DNA of 64,000 nt from Strigamia acuminata. Its lineage: Eukaryota; Arthropoda; Chilopoda; Geophilomorpha; Linotaeniidae. Positions 35,201 to 45,613 of the stretch are shown here, piece by piece (position 1 is the stretch's first letter; each line of letters opens with the position of its first letter). The notes beneath the pieces are model-generated. The model did not search any database. It saw only the letters and a list, made by a program, of their open reading frames with translations, and was not told where the DNA came from. Position numbers and translations under genes: made by a program. Where the stretch lies: contig OX442317.1 in assembly GCA_949358305.1 (NCBI GenBank), positions 5,584,186 through 5,648,185 on the forward strand, written 5' to 3'.

Positions 35201-38200
35201 GGTGTTTTTTTTTTTTAAATATATTTCTTTCGGCATTTAATGCAAGTTAAATTAGAAGAAAAAAATATCAAATGAGATTTTTTCATTTAAAAAAAAATAA
35301 AAATAAAAAAAAATAAAAAAATCGATAAATGAAGAGAAATGAATTCATTTATTTAGATAAATGACTTTTTTTTAAATAAAAAAAAGCGTTGACTGATTTT
35401 AAAACCTTCTTTAGATTCATTCAGTCCCCTGGGTAGCATTTTTCACTTCCTTACCAGTTTGGGCTATCATCGTAGCCAATTTTTGTCGTTCTTGGACCTT
35501 TTATCTACTCATCAGTAGCCAAGCCCTTTATTTCAGTCAAGCTTTAGATATGACTTTAGAGGATGTAAGTTTTTAAAATAAAAAAAAAATTTAATTTTAA
35601 AATTTTAATTTTTTTTTTTGATTAAATTTGTGATATTTTAGGCGGGATTTTGGGCATCTTTGCCCCACCTGTTGATGTCAATTGTGGTTCCAATTGGCGG
35701 CCATTATGCAGATCAATTGCGCAGGCGCCAGATTCTCTCAACCACTGCAGTTCGCAAGTTGTTTAATTGCGGAGGTATTTATTGATTTTCCGTTTCCGTT
35801 TTCTAATTTTTTTGTCTAAAAAAAAAAAAATAACTTCATTGGAATAAATTGAGTAATTTTTTTGGCTTCTGGCAAAGCGTTAAAAAGGTAATAAATGTGA
35901 GTTTATGGGGCCAATTTCGCACACCCTGCCATATTGCCCATTGGACTGGTTTGTGTCAACATACGATCAAATTTATTTCGCAGTAGTCATTACTGCTAAT
36001 AAACGATGTGATCACGTCTCACGTTTCATCACATTGAGCCGCGAAACCATGTTTGATGACATGTCAGAGACACGACAAGATTTTAATCTAGAAAAGATGA
36101 AATAAAAATTGATTGAATTTAATTTATTTGTTCCGTTTGCAGGTTTTGGCATGGAAGCGGTGTTTCTCTTGGTGGTTGCTTACACACGCAACAAAGTGGC
36201 CGTTATTTTCGCGCTCACGCTGGCAGTTGGATTTAGTGGTTTCGCCATATCGGGTTTCAATGTTAATCACCTGGATATCGCACCTCGTTACGCATCAATC
36301 CTGATGGGTATATCAAACGGATTCGGCACACTTGCCGGCATGTTTTGTCCAATTGTGGTGGAAGCCGTCACTGGAAAGGATCCAAACTCGTCGGAAAAAC
36401 CTGCGGTAGGTGGCGTCATTTCAAGGGGAAAAAAAAATTGAATTGTGGGAAGATGTGACTAATTCAAGCAGTTGTAGTGTTGCAGAAGCAATTGAATTAC
36501 ATTGAATTACATTTCGTTTGATTTTATTACTAGTGCACTCGGGGGAGGGATGGTGAAACCGATCGGAGTAGTATTTGCTCGGTTTAAAAGAAAAAGTTGA
36601 AGTTATAAATTAAATATATATTTTCTTCTGACAAGTGAGTGTTTTTCAACTAAATAAGTTATAAAGAACCACCAAAAGGATTTAATAAATTTCTATTTAA
36701 GCCTAGTACTCATAACACCATTTCGTCCTTGGAATGGTAACAGGAATCAAAGTCTTAAGTTTCCTGCCAAGGGTGGTACTCATAAAAATATTGTTTAGAC
36801 TCTGAATCACCCTTGCAAGTGGAAACGAATTGTTTCCGGGTGCACGGAAAAATTTAAATGTTTCAGACTCTGAATAAATTTTGTCTACCCAGAATTCTCT
36901 TGTTTTTGATCTAAAATTTGCAACTGGTCACAGCCGGTTGCAAACAAAGACACCCAACTACTACAATTGAACACGTTGTTTGTTGAAGATTAGTAGAATT
37001 ATATTTTTGCCTGCATTTCAGACAAAATAAATGCTTTTTTAATTGCAAAAAGACCAAAACTGATTTTAAAATTATTTAAGTCAGAAAAGTCGGACAAAGC
37101 TTCATTGCCATTGCCAGCCATTTGCAAAACAAACAACAATGACTCACACAGTTTAAGAGTACGGAAACTTTCTGGTGACAATTTCATGAGTACCACAAAT
37201 TTATCAGACTCTGAATAATAAGAGGATAAAACATTCCGCTTGAAATGGTGCTGTTGAAAAATTAAGACTAGGTGCATTCCAAAACTCCCGTTTCAGCCGT
37301 TTCAGCCGTGTCGTGTTATAAGGTATGACGTCACATCCGGAAAAATTCCGTGTCTGTGGCGCTAACACGGCTAAAACGAAAACGTGTATGAAAACACGTT
37401 TTAGCAGACACGATTTGCGTGTTAGGGCTGCCATCGATGGTGCGTAGATTTTGGCGTGATTGTTGATGTGAATTCGTCGGCTGTTATAAACATTGTCATT
37501 TTCGGTCCACAAATTAATAAAATTAGTCAGAATTTGGAACATTTTATAAAGATTTTTAAATATTTTATAAATATTTCATAACACGAAATTGCTAAAACAA
37601 GGGCAAAAATTTTTTTCGTTTTGACGTTCCTAAACAGACCTAAAACGACCATAAAACGACACGGAACGGAAACGCCTAAAACGCCTAACACTGCGTTTTG
37701 GAATGCACCTACTGTAAAAATATTTAGACTCTGAAAGCTTATGAGTACTAGGCTTTAGATTTTAATTGATTGGAGGTAACTAAGGCCCCATGCCTTTTAG
37801 CGGCTCACGCGACAACAGGTCAAAATAATATTGATTTAATATACAGGGTGAGCCAGAGAAACCTGACGCTTTTGAAAATGTAATTACTCCAATTTTCATT
37901 TGAAACTAAAACCATTATATGGAGTTTGAAATGCCATTTTTATATCTGGAAAATTATATCACTCGGATGCTTTCCGTAGGAGCCAGAGAGACCTGAAGAT
38001 TTTTATATGCTTATTTCTTGGCCACCATTTTGACTAGAGTGGTCATTGTTGGGGGATGCAATGCCTCAACCAACGCCATTTCAGTGGTCACGGAGCAATG
38101 GACATCGCATGCGTGTGCAGAGCAAAGAAACGTATCTGAGTGATACAATTTACCAGACATAAAAATAGCATTTCAAACTCTGTACAATGGTTTTAGTTAC

Positions 38201-41191
38201 TGAATAATTACATTTTCAAAATCATCAGGGGTCTCTGGCTCACCATGTAGAAAGAAAATAAAAAATGTATTAAGAGATACCATGATTCTGGCCCTATGGG
38301 TAATTTGTGGTGATTTGCGAGGGCCCTCCCGAGATTTCGACTACCTAAACTCTAGTGGCAAATTGCTGAATTTTGGGAACTATTTCTCCCAATGCATTTA
38401 TACTGGTGTTATGAATCTCCCAACCAATGGGAGTATTTCAAGTACTTTTCGGAATAGAGTTTAGGGGCCTACACAGGGTTTTGAGGGCCCTGGGCTTGAG
38501 GTTTTTTCGGGGCCCCTTTATCAGTTAAACAAATACAATGACCTAAATACAGCAGTTTCCATTCCGGAAACCACCAAATGACATCAAAGATGCCCAATGA
38601 CGTAAAAAGTGTCAAGAAGACGCCAAAGGATGTCAAATGACACAAAAACCGATATTATTTTTACACTTACACGTTTTATTGCTTCTTAAAACATAACATA
38701 CTAGTACATTGTTGTGTCTTGGGGGCCCCTTAGAATTTGGGGCCCCTGGGCTCAAGCCCTATTTGCCCTGATGTAGATCCGCCCCTGCCGAAAGGCCTTT
38801 GGTAAGATTAGCTTATTTTTAATTGTCATTTAATTCTTTTTAAGATAGAGATATAGAAATAATATAAATTGCAGGAGGGCCCTTTTTTACATTTTGCACA
38901 GGGGCTAAAGATTTGTAGTTATGCGACTGCGTACGACCGTTGCATTTAGCATAGCCTTCATTAAATAATGTCTACACATAGGGCTTGACGATACTTTGGA
39001 TTTAGATATGAGTTAATTAGTGGTGAGGCTATCACTGGTAACATGATGAGTATTGAATGGATGAGATGTGCTAATTTGATGTTCCGGTGTGAGATGAAGT
39101 TAATATTTGAGCAATCGTGACTCGAGTGTATTAATTGCATCCACACAAATTCCAGTTTGCCATCCATTGATCACTGCACGGCTAAATTGAACGCTGTGGG
39201 TTTGCCGTTTCTATGGTTTCTTATAACTTAGATATAGTATGGATCTATGGAATGGAGTTTCAAAATCGATTTCACAATTATTTTGCTACGCTTTCATTTA
39301 CAGGTGGGAGTAAATATTGGCTCGTGAAATGATTTTGTAACAGAAAGTTGATGTATTGACTTGTTGTTTGAGCTTTTTATGATCTGTAATCTTGAACTAA
39401 TTGGATACGTGACAAAAATTTAAAACAATTTAAATCTTATCTCGAAACCATAGCGGTAGAAGGAGAAAGAAAAAATTGATCAAATGGCCTCAGTTTAGCA
39501 TGTTAAAAAGCATTAAATCTGGCTTAAGAGTCATAAAAGAGAACAATTTGCAAGTATCCATTGCCATTAATCAATACTGAAAGCCCACTTATGCGTGAAA
39601 TGGTTTTTTTTTCTTTTCTCTTTTAATTCTCCTTCTCTCCTTCAGTTTCATGTTTAATTGGAGGTCTTGCTAAAGAATTTGTATATCTTATTCAAGTGGG
39701 CTTCCATTGGTTTCTGATTACACTTTGATTAGAAATCCAATTTGAAAATCAGAGAAAACCAATCATTTTTAGTGTGTCAATAATGGCCGGTTTTTAGATT
39801 AGTGTACTTTGTAAACAGAGCCTAGATCTGAGTATCTGACACAGCCTAATTCCATCCATTTGATGTGTTCTTTTGTGCTGGGTCACAAAACGTTGTCTGA
39901 AAGCACTCAGAATCTAATTTCAAGGAGGTGAATGAAATTGATTTGGGAAGTGACTTTGAAAGTCCAGATCACTAAGTGTTTTAAATTCAAGGAATATAAT
40001 CAACTTTACAGTCGAGTGTCAAATTATCACCATTTCCGTGGTCGTCTTTCGGAGCCAAGGCAGTAACTTAGATCCTAATAGGTGTTTTCATTCAATCTTC
40101 ACAATTCAATTGTTTCTCCTATCAATTACATCAATTGCATTACTGGATTTATTGGAATGGCTCATTAGGATCAGTTAGTCTTAACTGGAACCATCTCAAC
40201 CAAATCCCTTCAACATGTTCTTAACTTTAGTGCACTCAGTCGAGGACTGGTAGACAAGGTGTAAAGTATTTTGGCTTCCTAGGAAAGATTTCAATGTGAT
40301 GAACATTGAAAAATGAATTGGTAATATTGTAACAGTTCAGATTTATGATAATATAATCTTTAATGCTGTTAGTTTGCTCAGGAGAAACAGAGTTAAGTGA
40401 AATCGGTGCTTTGCTAGCCTATAATTTCAATAAAAAGAGCATTACATCAAGGTTTTACAAGGGTATTTTACTCGTAGGGCTGGACTGAGAACAAATTTAG
40501 TATCGGGAAATCTGGATGGGTTGGGCCACCGGGTATGAACAGGCCCACCTTTACCATTGGGCTAACTAGGCTGCAGTTAGCCGGGCACAGGGGCTCGATG
40601 GGCACAGAAGGGCGTTGGGCACAGAAAAGTGCTGGGCAAGGGGCGCCTGAGTTTTATTAGCCCAGTGCGCTGAAAAGTGTAAAGACGGCCCTGGGTATGA
40701 AAAAACATTTCACGGGCCACCAGGGAATTACGTTCTTCGAGCATGTTCCACGAACGGAAAAGGACGGATTTTAGTTTTTGTGTATTCAAAGGAATGTAGG
40801 GCAAGGTGCACAGAGAAAGGCTCCTGGTGAAGCCAACTCTATCAATGTACCCGGTCTGGTTTTCCTATCAATGGAATGTAGTGACTAAGACATTAACAGG
40901 AGATTTTCCTAACTTTGGTCATTTCAGACAGCAGACGAATGGCAAACGGTTTTCGTGATAGCATCGGTCATCCATTTCTGCGGAGTCATATTTTACGGAA
41001 TCTTTGCATCTGGTGAGCAACAGCCTTGGGCGGAACCAGCAGAAGAAGAGAAACCTTCTTGGAACCCCTTGGAAAATGCCTTCAAAGAAGGAGATGCAAT
41101 GAGCAATGGAAAAGTGCCACTACCGCCCACGTACGGTGCTTGCGTAGAAGCAAACAACCAGCAGTCCCAAATACCCAACACAGAACTGTAG
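26250..41191 (+). CDS. VGlut: Vesicular glutamate transporter (SLC17 family, vGluT)
   Basis: Major-facilitator transporter that loads glutamate into synaptic vesicles. Twelve exons join in phase to 585 residues: 26250-26284, 29898-29960, 31112-31415, 33476-33594, 33656-33770, 33994-34081, 34169-34255, 34713-34849, 35415-35564, 35642-35774, 36143-36405, 40928-41191. The cytosolic N-terminus has a Gly/Pro-rich stretch coded by very GC-rich DNA. Transmembrane blocks include [81 protein letters not shown] and [16 protein letters not shown]. Conserved charged residues of the family (R and E around [10 protein letters not shown] in NFCRSW) are present. It looks closest to arthropod vGluT, distinct from sialin-type SLC17A5. 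Introns 1, 3 and 11 are long and repeat-laden. Neighbouring X-box-like sites may bear on neuronal expression (inference). Confidence 0.95.
28236..28402 (+). repeat. Dispersed duplicate, copy 1 (glutamate transporter intron 1)
   Basis: A segment running from TTGATATTGGCAACAATACA through CCTAGCAACGGTTGACCAGG to GGCGTAGATCTTGGCCTTGT recurs almost unchanged at 29206-29355. Copy 1 carries a short extra segment (TAAAGCATC) missing from copy 2. Confidence 0.85.
29206..29355 (+). repeat. Dispersed duplicate, copy 2
   Basis: Second copy of the 28236-28402 segment. Its right end (GGTTTTAGGCGTAGATCTTG) is the start of the tandem array that follows, so it seems to have seeded that array. Confidence 0.85.
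29318..29698 (+). repeat. 127-bp tandem repeat, three copies
   Basis: Units begin GGGTTTTAGGCGTAGATCTT at about 29318 (first G diverged), 29445 and 29572, a strict 127-bp period, and end CATATTTACTTGACTTTC. Copies differ at only a few positions, so the expansion looks recent. Confidence 0.9.
30686..30699. promoter_or_regulatory. Perfect 14-bp palindrome, X-box-like
   Basis: GTCTCCATGGAGAC, a perfect inverted repeat of RFX X-box type, in the CpG-rich part of glutamate transporter intron 1. Confidence 0.4.
32852..33140 (+). repeat. 21-bp minisatellite in glutamate transporter intron 3
   Basis: About a dozen units of GCATTATTTTTAGCGGAAAA plus T, regular 21-bp period from about 32879 to 33030 and degenerate at both ends, where the unit turns to GCATTATTTCACCGGAAAA. 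Because 21 is a multiple of 3 it creates an open frame, but it lies in an intron. Confidence 0.9.
37271..37709. mobile_element. MITE with TA target duplication
   Basis: The 439-bp element has terminal inverted repeats GGTGCATTCCAAAAC and GTTTTGGAATGCACC and is flanked by TA on both sides (37269-37270, 37710-37711). The interior has CGTTTTAG/CTAAAACG motifs and no transposase ORF. The TA duplication suggests mobilisation by a Tc1/mariner-like or related transposase (inference). Confidence 0.75.
37842..38249. mobile_element. Foldback MITE with ~140-bp inverted arms
   Basis: The left end TACAGGGTGAGCCAGAGA is mirrored by TCTCTGGCTCACCATGTA on the right. Homology continues inward through TTTTGAAAATGTAATTA, GAGTTTGAAATGC and the mirrored GTATCACTC region for roughly 140 bp per arm. 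No ORF. It lies 133 bp after the previous element. Confidence 0.75.
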
Positions 41192-42800
41192 TGTGGATTT
41201 CAATTTACCTTCTCCCTTTGTGTCACTCAGGAAAAGATAACCCTCATTCCCAAACTGTGAGAGCAATAAGTGGAGTCTTAAACCTTGCTAGTGTACAACT
41301 ACGTTTAGTTTGGTCGCTTCTACTAAGGGTGTGTCTGCAGACAGTCTTCGCACAAAATTGAAGAGAAACCATGTTTTTCATTGCCACATCACTGACACAA
41401 CTGGATTTACATGGTAACTAACAGCCAATGAGACACGACGAAGCATCTACAAATTAACCAATCAAATTATGTAACCATAAAATGGTCACAAGAGATAAGT
41501 GGAAAGTGTTAGCTTGCATGTGGATAATTATTATTTCTTCATCTGTTCTGATTTTTTAAGGCTTTTGCTTGCCATCCTTAGCTTCATACAACACACTTTT
41601 ACTCACTTTTCTTCATGTTAAAGACTTTATGCACAAATACCAAAGCACAAAGCATTTAATACATGAAATACAAGTAACTTAACTTACACATACCGTACCG
41701 TAAATCAATCTCTGGCCAAACTTAGCATTTATTTATTTATTTATTTATTTATTTATTTGTTTATTTATTTATTGGGTATTTGGAATGTGTTTTACTGTTT
41801 TTGAATCGTGATGCTATGTCGCATTACGTAACGAAATTTATGTACAGTATTGCATAGCATATGTTAGCAGCTGAAGACTTGTTGAAACGTTGAAATCATT
41901 TCAACGCTTGTGTTTAACCTTATAGGTTATACTAAAAGGAGAAGTAATTTTTTAGTTTCAAGTTTCCATATGTGCACGATGTAATTGGTTGGTTTTCCTG
42001 GAATTTGCACAGTGAGGTTGGGGGAAAAGCAAGAAACCGATCCTTCAATGACCAATAATGACATCAATTGCTCGCTATACTGGCTGAAAGCACACAAACA
42101 CTAGAGTAAAACAATCAAAAAGAGTACTGTAGTTAGAGTGGTAACACGTTTTGTCGGCCTCAAAAAATGAAATTGCCCTCCTGCTGACTTTACACTACTT
42201 GTAAACACAATAAATTAGCTCATGTGCAGGACCATAGCTAACTGGTTCAGTGTTGGTGCTACAAAATGTTATTTGATGTCAGTAAATATAAGTGTATATC
42301 AGTCATTCTGCTCTGTAGATAAACTGTTAGTTTACAATTGCAAGTGAGCAAAGGATGGCGACCAAAATAGAATAGTAAATATTAAGAATTGTATATATAC
42401 ATATATATTTATTCGATGGTTGTGTTTTGCAAGAATTTTAGAATCAGTTAATTAAAAGTTGAATCCACACTCGTATTCTAGACAATCTGTCTTCTGTTGG
42501 CTGAGATAGAATGCTATCAATCATTGAAAAATGAAGGAAACAAAGTGGACACAATTTATGGTTATATAACTCTTGATCATTCCCATTTCCTCGCTTCGAA
42601 GTGTCATGTCTGCGGCTAGACACACCCATAGTCATCAATGTCGTCGTCTTCGTCAGCACTTCCGACTTCCGGTCAAAGTGCGACATCTACCGCAGAGTAT
42701 TATCAACTTGAATCTTTCACTCCCCTATTTTCTTGGTTTTTCTTGCGTTTTCTTGGTTTTAATAAAGCAAAAATTGGAGTGCTTGCTTTTATTTTGACTT
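41192..42800 (+). other. Glutamate transporter 3' UTR and downstream
   Basis: No coding exon seen. A (TTTA)n tract is at 41729-41773. Possible poly(A) signals lie at 42210-42216 (AATAAAT) and 42762 (AATAAA). Confidence 0.45.
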
Positions 42801-45613
42801 AAATATTATTATTTCGTATTATTTCCATTTCTCTTTCCCTGTATTTTTTTTTTATTTTCTTGACTCTAGCTTGTTCTTTGAGTGATCTAGAAACATGGCC
42901 TATTGGTCTTTTGTTTAGACTTGAACTATGAATCAGTGAATGGAGGGATAAAGCCCATCCGTTTATGCGTCATTTCCTTCCTTCCTTCCGCCATGTTGTT
43001 TGTCAGTGTTGTATGGATGCTGCATGTCGTTTTCATCATATTTTTTTCCAGCAACTAAAATACTAATAACAAAAAAATCATTAGACGTTGCTCATTAAGC
43101 CGCCTCTCTCTTCTCTATCTCTATCCCAATACTCGGTCAATGTCAATCTGGGATCAATTCGTGATCGACTTGGTCTTTGATCTTACTCCTATTTACCGTA
43201 AGCAATATATTATAAATACTGAAATAAATAAATAAATAAATAAACAAATAAAAGTATTAACATGACTGTGATTCTTCGCCATCTTGTGATGAGAAATTGT
43301 TTTTATTTTCATTTTTATTTGTTGTTTTCCTTTGAGCAGATGTTTTATCGAATAAATACAATGTTGTTTCTGGAATGTAGATTTCAATTTATTTCCATTT
43401 ATTTATTAATTAAACCACAATACAAATTAGTTTTATTTTTTATATTTTTTTATTTTATTTTATTTATTTTCCAGCCACCATCGCGGAACCAAAGCGTCAT
43501 TTGTTATCATTTGTTCAGCGCTTCTGACCTTGCAGTCTTTGGCGTCTTCGAATCCCAACCCAACGCCAAACTCATTTTGCAGTCGTCTACAAAAAGAGAA
43601 GAAAATAAATTAAAAACATTGAAAGAAATCCAAAACAACGATAAAACATTTGGAAACGGTTTAAAATCACCAGGCAACAAACAAAAATAATGCTTTTATT
43701 ATTATTATCATCATTATTTATTAGTAGAGTTGGTAATAGAGTTCCGGGCAGACATTTTTTTTCTACTATGACTGCTATAAGTCGGCGGTAAAGGGTTAAT
43801 AGTATTTGCTCGACATTGTTCTCCCACGACAAGAGAAGAGCATGGAAACGTCTTTTGTATTCTTTCTGGAATTTCAGCATTCTGCGAAGAAAGCCCAACA
43901 AAACAAATCCTTAGAAACTGGCGGATTTACGATTGCATCATCGTCATCATTCATATGACGTCATTGTCCATTGTGTTTCGACAATTTGCGAGTGTGTAAA
44001 AAGAAGGAATTGATTGAATCGGCGGATCCATATATTTTTAATGAAACGAAATGAATTAAATCGAATTAAAAATGGAGTTAACACTTTTCTGGATCGGATC
44101 CATCAGGTGGGCACAGATTGCGCGCGTGCAATCAACTCTATTGAACGGCCATTAGGGAAATGGGTGACGGCGCTTCAACAAGCATTTTCACCATATAAAC
44201 AATTCGTCCTCGCTTATAGATGAGACGAGGGGAGAGCGGTCGCCTAGCAACCGCCGCTAAGCCTACTTCATCAAGCGACCCGAGTTGCTTTCACGGTATT
44301 ACTCGTGGTTTGGCTTCATTGTCCCGCGTAAGTAATCAAAGGGTTGAGTTGTCGAGGGCCCCGCCCTACATACGTGGGAGCATGGCAAGGGCGGACACCA
44401 GAACGTCCCTTTTATCTCGCAGATAACCCGGCCACCTCTCTGACTCCGTTGTCATGCTGCCGTCTGGTTGCCTAGCAACTATTGAAGCGAATCTTTGTTT
44501 ACTCTCGACCAATCGACGACTAATTCGTGGTTATTGATGGCTATTACGTTAATAGGGAAAAAGAAGGGCCATTAGGCTAATGACAAAAATAAAATTCGAT
44601 CGTTATTGTTTAAAAAATATTTATCCACGTCGCTTTTTCACTCGCCGTCAATCAATTAGGAAATTGCTTCCAAATTCAAAAAAAAATAAGAAATAAATGT
44701 TTGGGCTTTTCGTATATTTAGAGCAGATTGCAACCCTCGTTCGTGAAAACTCAAAAGAGGATCTGGCGCCGGATTAACGCGTTTCCAATTTTGTTTTATG
44801 TCATGGTGATCGCCTTTTCCATTTTCCTCTCCGCCTATCTTTTTCTCGCTTCACTGACTACATGACGGCATATACGGAGAGAAAAAAGAAAAAGGTGGGA
44901 GTGTGCTATTATTTTTTTCTCTCTTCTCGTTTATTTTTATTTTTGTTTAGTTTGTCGCTCATCTCTTGTAAGAATCGTAAATCTCATTATTTCTGGCAGA
45001 TTTAATTTCCGTTTTGTTACATTCGTTAGCATATTTTTTTGTTTTTGACTCGTTTGTTTGCGCAGATTGTAATGACGCGTCATTTTGCGAACGGTCGTCG
45101 AATACACTTGAGAGTTATGCCGCTAGATGTCCTTAACTCCTGGCTAATCTCGTGGCAACTATTGGAACTAACGGTTATTATAAAATACGATCGAAGAACG
45201 TAAAACAAACCGCAATCAACGTTCTAAAGTGAAATTTCCTCCAAAAAAAATATTCTATTTGATTTTGTCAGGTATATTTACAGTTACATTTACATCTGTA
45301 GTTTAAATTTTGATGACGTCATATCATTCGTTCTCTCTCCTAGATTTTCAGATTCTGGAGTCCGCCATTTTCACCTCCCGTTCTTTTTAGCTCGAATCGG
45401 GAAGGAGATTAGTAAGTACGTTCGTTTCCTTTATTTACTTCATTCCCAACCACCACGACCCTCCCAAACCCCATTAGCACCTTCCACTCGACTCTATTCG
45501 CCTTAGCAAAGAGCAAAATGCCAAAAGCGAGCGAGTAATGATGAAATGTAGTTGTTTTCTAATGGGTCATTGTGTCGCGGCACTCGTTTGTTTTTCCTTT
45601 TTCAGGTGGGTGT
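42801..45613 (+). other. Intergenic region before the SR protein gene
   Basis: No protein gene could be supported. A GC-richer patch at 44100-44520 holds two X-box palindromes. An acceptor followed by about 70 open codons at 43475-43690 is unexplained and may be chance. SRSF leader exons probably lie between about 45340 and 45420 (donor-like GAGATTA|GTAAGT near 45410), with an acceptor TTTTCAG at 45598-45604. Confidence 0.45.
44239..44479. promoter_or_regulatory. Two RFX X-box-like palindromes
   Basis: GTCGCCTAGCAAC at 44239-44251 and the perfect GTTGCCTAGCAAC at 44467-44479. Both match the palindromic RFX half-site pattern (GTTGCC with GGCAAC/AGCAAC). They are 228 bp apart in a GC-rich patch without a gene. 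Confidence 0.5.

Larger units (their letters stand above)
36406..40927 (+). other. 4.5-kb glutamate transporter intron with transposon remnants
   Basis: Holds two MITE-like elements (listed separately). Segments near 38460-38780 and 40540-40700 rich in GGGGCCCC and GGGCACAGAAG-type motifs look like other degraded elements. The remainder (38900-40480) is unremarkable AT-rich sequence with no exon seen. Confidence 0.6.

Noticed and set aside
38460-38780. GGGGCCCC-rich segments as a gene or CpG promoter
   Set aside because: Degenerate repeated motifs with no frame, inside an intron beside MITEs; more likely old transposon remnants.
43475-43690. About 70 open codons after an acceptor downstream of the glutamate transporter
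   Set aside because: No upstream exon with matching phase and no recognisable motif; could be a chance frame in AT-rich DNA.
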